A stretch of DNA of 64,000 bases from Dryococelus australis. Its lineage: Eukaryota > Arthropoda > Insecta > Phasmatodea > Phasmatidae. Each line of letters begins with the position of its first letter. Position 1 is the first letter of the stretch. Under the pieces are notes generated by a model that did not search any database, was not told the origin of the DNA, and saw nothing but the letters and a program-made list of their open reading frames with translations. This document shows, one piece after another, positions 10,117-22,560 of this stretch. The translations under genes were made by a program, and so were the position numbers. The DNA lies in contig CM056993.1 of the NCBI GenBank assembly GCA_029891345.1, forward strand, positions 224,573,924-224,637,923, given 5' to 3'.

Positions 10117-11831
10117 TTACGGGGGTGCTGCTTGTGCCATGTTATTCATTAATATAGCAATTCTTATTAGCATGTATATACCTGCTAATGCTACCATTAG
10201 AACTACGATGGTCGAAAAGCTGATATAGTTATAATATTCCTGAGATGGAATGGAGGACAGGTGTGTCTGGTGTACATTATAGTAGGGAGGTCTGCGTGAT
10301 GTATCTGCCACTGGTCATTACTAGTATCGTTTACGGAATAAAAGGAAATCCCTTCGCTTCCTTTCAACTGCTGTGCTTCAAACTCGTTGTTTTGCAACCG
10401 TTGTACAGGCAAGATCGTGTGTACCTTTCCTAATTGAGGACTCGTAATATCACAAATGTTGGTGACTTTATTAATAGTTGGATAATTGGATGTGATTTCA
10501 CAGCCACATGATACATTGACTTCTATGGTTCCGACCTTAGGGTTGGGAATAACTTTAGTGAGTGTCTTATTTGTACATCTGAATACCAGTTTGCCAGGCG
10601 AGTTTGTTATGATGTAGTGGTTGGCTTCAGTTGTGTGGACAAAGAGTGAATTCCCTGGCTCGCAGTTAAATTTCCAGTTTTGAAATAAACTTTCAAGATC
10701 TTGGAGATATATTGCGGCCTTCAAACAATTTTATTGGGAATTGTCAAATATTTGTTTAGAGAGGAAAAAAATGTCCTTGTTTTGTTCTGGGGTATCGTAA
10801 AGCTCCCTAGTTTCTTGCATGTTAATGTCAATTTGCTATAATGTTGGAAGGGGTTCCTACTGTGCAAGTCTGATTCTTATATTGGTACAGGACGTTCATG
10901 GAACGAAAATATTTCCAAATGCTTTTACTACTTTTCAAAGGGACCTGTACTTTAATTATCATTTGATTGGGTGATAGCATGCGTTCAGTTAATGGGCGAT
11001 GTGTATTATTTTAAAATTTGTGTTGTGGGAATACTTATTTCTCAGCCTAAGGAGTAGACCTGTTCCTGCAACTTAAGAAGGTCTGATTTTAATACTTCTT
11101 TAACACTGCTTCAAGTTGAAAAAATTTCTGTGGATATTGCTCTATGTATGTGGTAAGTCTGAATTTGTTAACGTCATTATTTCTTGTTTCCAGCACCATA
11201 CTAGTTAGTAATTGAGCTTGAATTTGCGATGACTCTATTTCTCTGTTTTGATTATTCATTTTACACGACATTGCCCCTATGTTTCTACGAAGACCATTTA
11301 CTTTATTGTCGACCTGGCCCTTTATTTCTTGAATGGTATGTATAATAATATTAAGGTTGTAATTGGTTGTGATGAAATTATTTTCCAAATCATATATTTG
11401 CAAGGATAAGGATTCTTCATTAGTGAGGATGGCTTTTAGTTATCGGGATGTGAGGCAACACATGTTGCGACATCTCCAAGGAAGGTAATACCACGTTTTA
11501 TTTTATTTGACAATGATACCTCTGCTATAAATTCTTGTACAATATTTTTAGCTATTTCGCTGAAATACTGGCGCAAATGCTCAGGGTTTTTGCAGACACT
11601 AGAGTTCCTGGTGGTACAGGCCTGGTGGTACCACACATCAATATTTCTGGGAGCGGCATGTTGGTGCAGAGGTATAGTGTAGGCCAATGGTATGGTTTCT
11701 CCGTATGCTATGTTTGGAGAAACTTCTTGAAAGTAGATGCCACTGTGTATCTTGAATAAGTGAGCTCCTATGGATGCTGACACAGTGTGGCATGTGATCA
11801 ACAGCAGCAACCCCATACTTGTCTTTCTCAT
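10117..11831 (-). pseudogene. Gypsy-2 envelope, baculovirus-F/errantivirus type (broken)
   Basis: The N-terminal frame (11831-11436, 131 codons) begins with a signal-peptide-like segment (MGLLLLITCHTVSAS). It has a basic cleavage site, KIKR, at residues 110-113, followed by a hydrophobic Gly/Phe/Leu-rich fusion-peptide-like segment. That layout is known from errantivirus and baculovirus F envelopes. After a stop, 11403-11089 is a helical, coiled-coil-like part. 10724-10203 is a Cys-bearing ectodomain. 10311-10117, in another frame, supplies the membrane anchor (STIVVLMVALAGIYMLIRI) and a short tail. Stops and a frame change near 10240 show the gene is dead. The product would be a membrane fusion glycoprotein. 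Confidence 0.75.
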
Positions 11832-12148
11832 TGCGGCATTCCGTTACCTGTAATACACATGATACTGTTAATACCTTATATTAGCAATTTTAATATTTCT
11901 TGTGTTAGCTGTATCTATCTTAGTTAACCCTCGTTTCCTAATTTCCATAGCAACAGTCGATGGATGTATCTGGTACGGGCCGTGATATTTCAGGGTCAGC
12001 ACCTTCTGTCTCGTATGGTTTTTCACCCATACAAATTAATCTATTTTGAAATTCATTTGGTCGAAATTTTCTGTCAAAAAGTTATTTTTGTATTTTTTTG
12101 GATTCGAGTAGGTTCACTCGAACCTGTTCGTGGTCTTGGTGCAATTAC

Positions 12149-13109
12149 TCACACCAGTCCTCTGCACGCTGTGAAAACGTATGGGCGACGACATGACGGC
12201 TGGACTGCCTCAACGCCGTGTGATAGGAAAAACGGGGAGAATTTTGTACTCCTATTTAGAGTAGAATTATAGTTGAAAACTATATATTGGACATATTCGT
12301 CCCAGTGTGTTTGGTCTTCATTGGCGCTTGCTGTGAGTTGCTGCGACAGAACCTTTTTAACCTGTTCGGTCAGCCCGTTACACACTGGGTTATATACTTT
12401 CGTTTGCAGTTTTTTTATTTGAAAATTTTGTAAAAGTTCAGTGATAAGCTCATTGTTGAAGGATGTTCCCCGATAAGTTAAAATGGATTTAGGACACCCG
12501 TATTGCAGAATACATCCTTGATAAACTTTGCATAAGTGTTAGCGTCTATAGATTTTACGGGTTTGGCTACCACATATCGCGTGAAAAATTGTGTCATCAC
12601 TAAGATGTATTTATTTCCCGATGCTGCTGTTTGTAGCAGGCCTTTGCATTCAGACCCCAAGAATGTAATAAGGGAGGGGCTTCAATGGGGGTCATGAGGC
12701 CTACGGGTTTCTGATTACTGTGTTTGACCTGGCACGTAGGGCTGTTTTTTATATATAGTTTTTAATGTCCTTAGCCATGCTGTCCCAATTGTATTGGTTT
12801 TCAATTTTTTTGTAACATTTTAAACTGGCCGAAATGCCCCCCACCTAACAACGTGTCGTGGTGAGCCGTAATAATATCTGGTACATAGTACTGCAGTACT
12901 AGAGTTAGACATTTTCCCCCGTGGTGGGTGTGCACTTTGTAATATATTTCGCAGTTTCCAGTGACGCCATACCGTATTGCTAAACTTATATATTTGGAAG
13001 TTGCATTTTGTGGATCTGTGAAGGCAGTTTTGAGTTGTGAACTGTGAGGAACATTGGCGTATTCCGCTAAAAATGACGACGATTGTACTTGTGTAATTGG
13101 TGTCAGCAA
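12149..13109 (-). pseudogene. Gypsy-2 integrase (broken)
   Basis: The minus-strand frame 13109-12801 ends in YYVPDIITAHHDTLLGGGHF, the H...H half of the HHCC zinc module. 12660-12478 carries the first part of the catalytic core (YILVMTQFFTRYVVAKPVKS, where the family has the first catalytic Asp at the L-V-x-x-D-x-FT position, here not Asp). 12385-12149 holds the end of the core (NGLTEQVKK, HWDEYVQYIVFNYNSTLNRS, STKFSPFFLSHG). The N-G-x-x-E-x-x-N helix and the P-F-x-L-x-x-G motif are typical of gypsy integrases. Stops separate the frames. Confidence 0.85.
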
Positions 13110-13342
13110 TAAGTGTGTATCATATTTGACCTTGATATATTCCTGGTCGTGTATGTCGATGGTGTGATATGCGGTTTGGAATTATTTATCGAAATTACAA
13201 TTTTGCATTGTAAATGCGGGTCGATACACGTTGACTTAATTTTATTTTCATTCCCTTCCATCATGTGTTTAATTTTCCTTTTACTATTTTTGGTTCGAAA
13301 TAATGCTAAGTTAGCGCTATTGCTAAATTTTGGATTCGGGTG

Positions 13343-14330
13343 TTATGTTCGGCCATTGTCTTCAAGTAGCGATGGCTGACGTGGTCTGTTTAGATTGTGA
13401 ATTTTCGTCCATATCGATATTGTTTGAAGTATAGCGCCTATTGCTGTCTGAGACGTGTCGAATGCTAGTATTGTATCTTGGTTCTCCTGAAACTTTGCTA
13501 ATATGGGCGGGCTTAGTAGGGCTGTTTTTAGGTTTCGAATGCTAACTGGTGTTCTTCTTTCCATAAGAATGGGGTTCATTCTTTGATTAATTCGGCAAGG
13601 GTTTAGACTAGTTTGGCATAGCTAAGTATTAACCTTCTTAATACGATGTTAATCCAAAAAATGCACATAACTATTTAAGGTTCTTTGGTGAAGCCATATG
13701 TTTTATTGCCTCGATTTTATCGGGGTCCATGCATATCCCTTCTGATGCTATATAGTGCCCTAATATTTTGATCTCTTGTTCCCCGAAGTGACAGTTTTTG
13801 GTGTTAATTTTTACATTATATTTACGTAATCTATCCATTACTTTTCGAATGTTGTCCATATATTCCTGAAAGTTATTGTCTGTAATAAAGATGTCTTCAA
13901 TATATGCTACTGCTGTGTTCCAATGGAGGGGCCCGACAATAATGTCCACAAGATTTTGAAAATAATTTGGGCTTGTGGTCAACCCCATATGCATACGGGC
14001 GTACTCGTATATTCCTACGCTGTCCACGCTAAAAGCGAGTTTATCTCTGTCTTGCTCCCTTACTGGGTTAGCTTAAAAACCGCTAAAAATATCTACAGAA
14101 GAAATATACTTGGAATTTTGCACTGTGTTAATTATATCTTCGGTTCTGAGGATGGGGTATTGAACCGTTTTTAGATGTTGGTTAAGTAGCCTAAAGTCTG
14201 TTAAGAATATTATGACACCCTAGCGTTTCTTTATTACAAGACTTGGTGTGGCATACGGGGATTCGGAAGGGGTGATTATCTGCGTGTCAAGCATCTGCTG
14301 GATCTGTTCCAGTACTTGTTCACGTAGTTG
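13343..14330 (-). pseudogene. Gypsy-2 reverse transcriptase/RNase H start (broken)
   Basis: Near 14160-14085 the minus strand reads LRTEDIINTVQNSKYISSVD, ending at the first catalytic Asp of the palm. The frame 14027-13671 continues (YEYARMHMGLTTSPNYFQNL) to the active-site box, which reads AVAYIEDIFITDN, so the first Asp of the Y-x-D-D pair is Glu. It then runs through the thumb (KILGHYIASEGICMDPDKIE). 13579-13343 holds the connection and the first RNase H Asp (ILAFDTSQTAIGAIL). A stop lies directly after the first palm Asp region. Substituted catalytic residues and stops show loss of function. Gypsy assignment is firm. Confidence 0.9.
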
Positions 14331-14629
14331 CGGACTTATTCTTTACGGTCTGATATGAATGGGTTTGTCAGTAGTTAATTATAATTTAATCTCATAGTCT
14401 TTCTTTGATGTTAGTTCAGTTATTTTGCTTGCGAAACAGTCTTTGTAAGTATCTAGTACTTCTCTTAATTGTTCTTTCATTTGTGAGGGCAATTTTTGAT
14501 TTATGCTACATGTAGTGGTCGTATCGCTTGGGTTGTAAATATTCAATTTTGTTAATGTAGTATTGAATACAATTATTGGTTTTGTAATACAATTGTTTTG
14601 TATTTATTGGAATTTTAATGACACTCTTT

Positions 14630-15001
14630 TTAATGATACGAGTGTACGTACATTATATCTTTGGTGACTACTGATACTAGGTCATATATTTTAATAAAAT
14701 CTACTCCCAATATAATGTCTAATTTTAAAATGTCAATGAGTAAGAAGTCTAGATTGAAGTTGTACCCCGCTATATTGATGTTGAGATTTGTTTCATATTT
14801 AGGTGGGTCAATGTCTGTCGTAGCGCCAACTAATGAAAACTGTTTCGTAACTGGTTGCTGGTTATGTTTGTTTACAAGAGTTGTGGCTATACAGGAACGC
14901 GAGCATCCTGTGTCAAGAAACGCGCTATATGACCTGCCCGCAAGCAGGACAAGGATGCGCGGCTTTGCCGTTTTACACGTATCTAGCGCGACATTCATCA
15001 T
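14630..15001 (-). pseudogene. Gypsy-2 aspartic protease
   Basis: A 123-codon minus-strand frame contains YSAFLDTGCSRSCIATTLVN, the D-T-G active-site loop of a retroviral-type protease. It then contains FLLIDILKLDIILGVDFIKI, the hydrophobic and L-G-x-D-F segment that follows in gypsy proteases. The domain reads in one frame and is the best preserved pol piece of the element. It overlaps the nucleocapsid frame upstream by about 29 bases in another frame, as seen where pol is reached by frameshifting. Here decay could equally explain the frame change. Confidence 0.8.
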
Positions 15002-15407
15002 TACCAGTTAGCGGGTCCTGTATGTTATTGTGTAGGTAAATGGCTCTGCGGCTCAGTTTCTTCATCATCGACACTTTTTTCGTGTTTGTGTTTTTGCAAA
15101 TATGTTGTGTGCTGTTACTACTAGTTATCAGGATGAGTAATTTTACTTCTGCTAATCCGAAATGTCTTTTGAACTTATTAAATCTGTCGTTTATATTTGT
15201 CTTGAAATACTCTGTTTGATTCGGCTCGATGGCTCGATGACCCTGGTAAAAACACAATGTGCACGTCATGGCATCCAGCAACCACGGTCCGATGAAGGCA
15301 GTAAGTGCACTAATGTCATGATCGCGCTGATGCATGAATTCTGTGGGCCCGACCTCGGCTTGCCCCGCTACTTCCGTGTTGTCTATGGTCTCGGCTTTCA
15401 CGGGCAC
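14973..15407 (-). pseudogene. Gypsy-2 gag C-terminal/nucleocapsid region
   Basis: A 144-codon minus-strand frame lies between the gag-like frames and protease. It contains CTLCFYQGHRAIEP, which keeps C-X2-C-X4-H of a retroviral zinc knuckle but lacks the final Cys. The rest is Lys/Asn-rich and not recognisable. Its position supports nucleocapsid. Confidence 0.5.
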
Positions 15408-15419
15408 CGTGTTATGGTG

Positions 15420-16842
15420 TCATGATGCAGTGTCCTTGTGTAGGGTGTCGGGATTCCCCTGTTTGTTCTGTGACCTGCAATTTGGTTCTTTGAAGGTGAT
15501 ACCTGACGACCTAGTATTTGGCAACCTTTTTGTAATTTGAATTTTCTGTTCCTGAGGTTGTTGAAAATTTACTGGTAGTGAGTTGAATTTGGTAATTTCC
15601 ACGTATGAACGCGTCGGAATCCTATTATTGAAAAGCTCCTCACAAGCGTTAGTTGCACGCCTGATTTTTGTTTCTGGTTTCACGTCTACCCTTGCCTTAC
15701 TTTGTTTTCTACTTTTGCCATTTTTACTTCTGGTTATGATATTATGACTTCTGCCATTAAGTTGGGGTGGTTTCTTTTAGCTGTAATGCGATTTTTTGTA
15801 AATACCATTTCCTCTACTTAAAGCCCCTGCCTATTTCTGATGGTAATATTTAGTTTGTGGCACCTTACTTATCGATTTGTCTGCGGGGGTGGAGCTTACC
15901 TTATGTAAGAGTTTTTTTGTTCAATATATTTAGGTGTTGAATAGTACTTTGTTCTTGTTTGCATGTGATTTTGGGCATTATTGTTTTGTGGGTGATATAT
16001 CTGGAAGTTGTTCGTTTTCTGAAAATTTCCGTTCTTTGGCGTTCTTTTGTTGTTTTGATGGGTGTCGAAAAATTTTGATTGCTTTTGGACGTATTCTTTG
16101 ACAATGATCACTGGTTGTTTGTAACACCCATATTTATTGTATTTTACGTACTGTGGGTTCTGTGTGTTGTGTCGTCTTTGTTGGTTTCTGTTGTTAAAGG
16201 GCTTTTGATTTTGGAGCGTGAAGTTTACAATTTCCTCCTTCAATTTTACCATTTCGGCCCTCAGAGAATCTGTTTTTGCATGGCTATGTTGGCCTGGAAT
16301 TGTTTGATTGTACTGGAACAATCCTACCTCTAATCTTTGTATGTTTGTAAGGAGGTCGTGTAAAATGTGTAATTTTTAAGACCTACTATCTTGTCCGCGA
16401 TGGACAGAAGTAGTGATCGCCACACAATAATGACTAATTCGGTGTATGTGACCATGGGGTTGTACTTTCGTCTGTAGAACAATAGGATTTCAATATTTGT
16501 TAGAGCACTTTCGTGCAGTTTTTGTTTTGTAGTGTATAGGAGATTCCTCAAGTGTTCTTCTTTGGCAGGTGTCAGGAAAGGTTTTTTCATTTTAGAAATT
16601 GTGTCATTCCATGTGAATTGTCCCGCATGACTCTGTAAATAATACTCCAATGTGTGCTTGGCTGGACCTATGAGATAATATTTCAGTCTGCGGAATTTTT
16701 CAGTGTCATCCCAGTTGTTATTTTCGGTCGCATTGTTGTATTGTTCCAGGAGTTCTGGCCATTTGTTACTACCATCGCCCGAAAATTTATTCACTGTCAT
16801 GCGATGTTGAACTGTTGCATTAATTGGTGGTAGGTTAACCAT
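15420..16842 (-). pseudogene. Gypsy-2 gag (broken)
   Basis: The frame 16842-16330 (170 codons, starting MVNLPPINATVQHRM) resembles a gypsy gag capsid domain. It has a SGDGSNKWPELLEQY segment, a KYYLIGPAKHTLEYYLQSHA segment and a Trp-containing helix (FTWNDTISKMKKPFL). The following frames at 16321-15896 and 15683-15420 are rich in Asn, Gln, Thr and Lys, as in gag linkers before the nucleocapsid. The ATG at 16842 is a plausible gag start because the capsid-like homology begins soon after it. Stops at 16330 and beyond break the gene. Confidence 0.65.
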
Positions 16843-19175
16843 GTTGTTTTCTTGTCTGTCTGTATTGGTGAGGCCAAAGGTGAGTTCTGAAATGTGTGTT
16901 CAGTGGTGAGTTCGTGTAAGTTTGAATATCCGTGTTCTGTTGTAGTGTCAATTTTTACTGGTGTTAAATAATATGTGTCTTGTTGTTCAATATTTTCATG
17001 TGAGGGTGGGGGTGTCGATGGCAGAAGGCCTCAATGTGTTATTTCTCTAATGAGGCTAAGAGTTAGACGTGTTGATGTTGTGTCAAATTTTTCTACTATG
17101 TCAGGGTTCTCTGTTAATAATTTTTCTGTAGACGCTATGAGTTGCTGGAATTTTTCTGTACTTGGTGTGATTTGATTTTGAAATATGTTTTGAGATTATG
17201 TTAAATAAATAGTTACATGTTTTAATATATTCCTGGCAGTCTTGGCAAGAGAGGTAGTGGGTTTATCTGTCATGTATTGTGTTTGTATTTAGCATGTGTA
17301 GCATGTGTGATACAATACTTAACACTAAAGCAAGATTTCTGCTATCTACTATTTCAACATTTGCCACACCATTGTGAAAATGTTCAATAAGCGAATGTTA
17401 AAGTACCGTCTGAAGAGTGGATCCATGTTTTAAACATGCATTCATTTCTTTAAGCAAGGCACACACACTTGACGTGTGCCCCCGTTGACACCTTCTCCTT
17501 AGTCCGTTTGCCTGCCACACCAGGTTCCGTAACATAGTGTGTGTGCGTGCTCTACGAGCGCAAGTGCAGTGCAGTGTGACAAGGAACGACACAGGTGTAG
17601 ATCAGAGTGGGCGTGACCATATGCGCGTGGCGCAGGAATCCGAAAGTAGACCTTGTGAGATTTCTGTTATTTAATTTGTGTAATAAAAGGGCAATGTAAG
17701 TTCACGCAAGAGGACACAACTAACAAAGACACCTGCCTTCGCAGTCCTAAATACGCCAGTGTTTTCAAAGTGTCTTTTTGTAATTTTCTGTAATGTTAAT
17801 TCATGTGACTTTCATCTCCACATAATTCATGCAGTGCAATGTTTTGTTATAATGAATAATATTTACAGGGTTAATTTTAGGAGCAACATGTAACAACTGG
17901 CACACAGGTTATGTGTCCGATTTGCAAATGTTGTGTGCCAGGAAGTAGTGCAGCGTGGGGTGCAAGCTCGCCAAGTCGGCCAGCACGCCACATGGAGAAA
18001 GTCAGTAGTCGATCGTCTTTGCAAGGATGTGCCACGGTCATATCGGGGCTCGTGTTTCGCGCGCTCGGGCACCCATTACTATGTTGGACTAATCATTTCA
18101 CAGTAATAGTTATTTTAGAATACCGGAACCTTTTCGTACTCAGCTGCCCGAGACTCCACCACCCTTCGCCCCTACCCAGTGCTTGCATCGCCTGGGTAGG
18201 CTTAAATTGTACTAAGTTATTTCATGTGACTACGTGTCTTTTGCATAGTATTACCCGATATGACGGGTTCGTAAGCAGCACCCAATGTAAGCTTTTCCCA
18301 ATCATGTAGTGAATATATCGCAATAGTGACGAGTTACCAAGTGTGGTTTATTTCCAGTTCGCCGCAAGGCATTTAAGGCACGGGCCTTATCCCGCCAATT
18401 TTCTGAAAGTGTAACTTACTGTGCAAGTATGACTGAAATGGTCACGAGTCGGCATAATAAGTTACAGTGCTTCGTATGGGCGTTTGGGGAGTCCAGATAT
18501 CCCACAATGCAACAAGTAAGTGAGTTATTCAGTCAGTATTTATTTTATTTTACGAGGAGACAACAACTGCACTTGGAGGCTTTGTTGTGGTCGTCGGCCG
18601 AATGACCCTGAGGAACGAGTGCACAAATGCTCTCCGACTTCACGATATTGTCAACCCAGCAATATCTGGCGTCCTGGGTAATTATCTCCACCGAGATTCC
18701 AAAACTATTTTCACCGCTCTTCACCTAACAAATATATTTATTGAACAACACCTTGGCACTAGTTGCAAGCCTCCGACACCTTGACCAACGTCAAAGGGCC
18801 TGCCCGAACTTCTGGCAGATCTCTACTGCTATTCTGACACCTTGACTAACGTCATACTATTCTAGAGCATAAATTGGGCTACTGTCCAGCCTGGTAGGTC
18901 TTTGTAACGTGGCACTTCATGCCCCCGTGCTCTGGTGCGACCGCGATTAATGTGCTGACTGACACAACATGCACTACCGTGAATGAGAGCTTACAATTCT
19001 TTTCAACATTTACTACTTCGGATACGTTGACCCTTTCTATTGGAGGGAATTTAAACCCTGAAGGCAAATAGACGGCGCTTCTCCTTATTACGCGTATCTC
19101 TACTTGATGTTTGCAAATTTAATTGAATTTTACTTTAAGGGGAGGGTGGGAGAGCCGAGCACCTCCACCTTTTGC
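16843..19175. other. Long leader of gypsy-2, or an unresolved insertion
   Basis: No convincing gene is seen in these 2.3 kb. The stretch 17400-18500 is less AT-rich than its surroundings and may be part of another element. A sequence at 17628-17644 looks like the 3' end of a tRNA on the minus strand (plus-strand TGGCGCAGGAATCCGAA). As a primer-binding site it would point the wrong way for gypsy-2. A purine-rich run lies at 19138-19157. Confidence 0.4.
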
Positions 19176-19747
19176 TGTGACCTCTCCTTAGGGAGCAGGC
19201 CACACATTAACTAAGGGGAACAGGGGTAGTTCAAAGGAAAAGTATTCGGATACAAAATACTACGTTTATTAAATACCAAAATTACAATCTCGCATCAACT
19301 AGCCTTCTCAATCAATGATCTGCTCCTACATTCAATCAACAATTAACAAGTAATCTCGATGGTTAACGTCTCACAATGGGGCGCTTATGCCCTTAATCTC
19401 TCTCAAAGTATAGTAATGTTAAACTAAGGCAAACTCTGCTCAGAGGGAGCTTAATGCCGTCAGAAGTCCCATACCATATTGCACCTTATGTCTCCCTACC
19501 AGGGAGCTCTCGTCGGGCATAGAAGGCGCGGTCCTCTGGTCTAGGCGTCCTTGAGTAGAGCCTCTGGCAGCGGCAGGCAAGATGGCTCCCAGAGCCTCCA
19601 TTGCTCTGAGCTTCTATAGTACCATCTTGACCTCGTGCTCGATCCCCCGGTATATGTTGTTTGAAACAATGGCTCGGCTGGCCGAGGTTGCTCTGCGCCT
19701 TGCCTCAGTGCGATGCTGAGCAACCCTTGCAGGTGCCAGCCGCCACA
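19176..19747 (-). repeat. LTR copy 2, 572 bp
   Basis: Same family as 8466-9048: starts TGTGACCTC and ends CCAGCCGCCACA. On the minus strand it has a TATAGAAG box at 19618-19611 and AATAAA at 19270-19265. It is the likely 5' LTR of gypsy-2. Several short indels separate it from copy 1. The bases just inside it on the minus strand (GCAAAAGGTGGAGGTGCTCG) do not form a primer-binding site I recognise. Confidence 0.75.
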
Positions 19748-21239
19748 TTATGACACCTTTCTTACCAACTTACAGCCTTCAGCTTCTCTGCAGTTGTACA
19801 ACACACCTACCATTTGCGTAGACTGTAGGCGACAGGAACAACAGCTAGATGACAGATTGTTCAACAAACCACACATATGTCACTTCAACACTTATTTTGC
19901 TAAAGGTCTACCGAAAGTACACTCAATTTGGTAAAAATTCAAATAAGTGTGTTTTATTGCAAATAATGAAACAGAAAATAGTGGAAGATTAATTTAAGAT
20001 ATTAATTATTCAATATTGGATTATTTGCAATTATCAAAATTAGTATTCATAGCATTCATATCAAACTAGTGTGAAGTGGCCGCAATCTCAGTAAATATCG
20101 CCTTGTGAAATGATAATTCTGGTATTCTTGTTAAATCAGGTATTTCACGTCTTTAAATTATTTTAAAAATATTTCTTCTTTACAAAATTAACTCAAATAA
20201 ATGCTCACACCTTGCTGGAGCATAAATATTTATCAATCGGGGATCATAGGTGTCAGTAAAATAATTAAGTCTTAGGCGTCAAACAAACAAGATAGCGTGG
20301 GCGTAGGGACATCGCAAAAATTGGTCGTCCACCATCAATACAAAGTTCATGCTAGAAGTATTTCTCAATAAAATCCTTAACTCACAAATTTAGTTCCAGG
20401 TCTCTGTTGAGAATAGCAGTAGAAAACTCTGGAGCTCTTCTTGACAGCTTACTGCAATTATTTCCTGGTTTAGGCTCACGGGCCTTGGCACAACGGCATG
20501 TCAAATTCTTTTAGGACCAAACGCGGGATACACGGAAGACTGATTAGAATTTACAATTAACAGGGTAAATATTTTATGCAGATCCTATTATGCTCTTGAT
20601 GCGACAATCCAGAATATTCTCATACATGATCTGACAATAATAATCGCAGCACTCGCGGGATTTCATTAGAAATATTAAAATACAGCTGACGTAGCAGTAG
20701 TTGTTCCTCGCCTAGCGCAGCGCGTAAGACACACGTTAGCTGTTATACAAGAAACAGGCATTGAAAGTGACACCAACAACTGACCAATCACAAGGCGGCT
20801 ACTTCGTCTCAAATCAACGAACTCATGTTGCTCCTGTCAATGGCCCACGGCCCTCCAGCTACTTTAATAAACACGATTTAAATAAGAAACAGTTAGAATA
20901 AATCAGCACACTTATTAAATTTGATAGTAAAAAAATAACTATTGCCATAAAAAATATGCAAACTCATCAAACAACATAATAAATAAAATTTCCATATATC
21001 CAACAAAATGGCATTAGCATTTCAATTGGACAGTCTGTAAAATGCATTATTAGTGAGATATTTTACCATGCATTACAGTAACACTCTTAACCTATCTTAA
21101 ATGTAAAAGCACAAAACTCTTATCAACACAATTTGTGTGCCCAAGTCCATAGGGGACACATGCAACAAACTTGCACAAAAAAATCTCATTATCTACAGCA
21201 AGAACTATTAGCTACTGCTACCAATTGTTACATAGCATC
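19748..21239. other. Region without a recognisable gene
   Basis: AT-rich, with a somewhat more GC-rich patch at 20400-20850. I find no coding frame with recognisable content and no terminal repeats. Confidence 0.5.
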
Positions 21240-21920
21240 TTCGTGTGGTGAACTTGAGCACTTATAGGTACGTTAGTCATATTCAAGAACGAAAGTTTTC
21301 GCCGTTAAAATGCTTTACTCGAATATGATGTGAAGGGGGGCGGGGGACAGTCCTGGAGGCGATCGACAATGCCCCGGGGGAAGAGGGGCAAGTAGTATTC
21401 CCGACCCCCCTACAACCACTTCCGGGGTGGGAGAGGTTTTGTGCCATGCTATAAGTTCGTGTTTACCATAAAAGTTGGGCTTGGATGTACCATAATTATA
21501 GAACACAAGTTAAAATACCTAGGGACAGGTGTTTTTCGTGAAAAGATCTCAAGACCAGTTGTGTTCTAAAAAGACTTTTGTTTATATGAACTTCGTGGTT
21601 TGATGATTTGAAATGTCATGTGCTTCAAGTGTCTGTCCGCGAATCAAATATGTACATGTCTTGTATACTCGCGGTCAATAACGAAAGGAATTTGTGGTTT
21701 TAAACATGTGATATAGAAGTCTAGCATGGCCATAAATATTTTTGCGAAAAACTCCTATATGTACATATACCATTTGTCACACACGGGCGTACCATAATTT
21801 TGGGATTCGTACGATAATTTCAAAAAGTGTACCATATTTTATCTGTGAGCTTCGGGCATTCCAACACACCCATTAATTTGGTCCGATGACTTACTCTTTA
21901 CGATTATATTATCAGTAACT

Positions 21921-22560
21921 TTTAAATGCTTACTATAATTTCCTTGGCTACCCGCAAGCATTCCGAAGTATGTAAGTTTGTATATTATGTTGAACTATTA
22001 GGTGATGGTTTAAGCCGCCACCAGAAATGTTGTCGGGAAGACTTAAATACTTACTATAATTTCCTTGGCTACTCGCAAGCATTCCGAAGTATGTAAGTTT
22101 GTATATTATATTGAACTATTAGGTGATGGTTTAGGCCGCCACCAAAAATGTAATCGGGAAGACTTTTACTGCCGCCATTTACGAATCGTTTGAGGTACGC
22201 TGTTGATGCTTGGTATGCAACTTTATTATGTGGAATACTAGGTTGTGGTTTCAGCCACCAAAAGAAATGTCATCAAGAAGATGTTTACGGTCGCTGTTTG
22301 CGTACAGTTTGAGATACACTATTGACACGTGTTACGCAACTTTATTATGTTGAACTCTAGGTTGTGGTTTAATATGCCAACAAAAATGTCATCGGGGATA
22401 TGTTTTGTGCTGCTATTTGCGAACTGTTTTAGATACACTGTTAGCACTTCCTACATTACTTTATTATCCTGAAATCTAGGTAGGGGTATATGCCACCAAC
22501 AGAAATGTCATCGGGAAGACATTTTCTTCCATCATTTGTGAACAGTTTGAGATGGAGTGT
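21921..22560. repeat. Tandem repeat, period about 118-120 bp, 5 or more copies
   Basis: The phrase around AGAAATGTCATCGGGAAGAC recurs at about 22018, 22137, 22257, 22376 and 22495. The first two units are nearly identical to each other (they share GGCTACYCGCAAGCATTCCG), which suggests a recent local duplication. The later ones are more diverged. Confidence 0.85.

Larger units (their letters stand above)
8466..19747 (-). mobile_element. Errantivirus-like gypsy element between two LTRs (gypsy-2)
   Basis: Two same-orientation LTRs enclose about 10.1 kb that carries, on the minus strand, gag (16842-15420), nucleocapsid and protease (15407-14630), RT/RNase H (14330-13343), integrase (13109-12149) and an envelope (11831-10117). 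The order and strand agree with the LTR promoter direction. About 2.3 kb between the 5' LTR and gag is long for the family and may hold another insertion. Because no TSD or clear primer-binding site is visible, I cannot exclude that the LTRs and coding region come from different elements. All genes are broken by stops. Confidence 0.6.

Noticed and set aside
17628-17644. TGGCGCAGGAATCCGAA as a primer-binding site
   Set aside because: It looks like the complement of a tRNA 3' end on the plus strand, but gypsy-2 is transcribed from the minus strand and no LTR end lies next to it.
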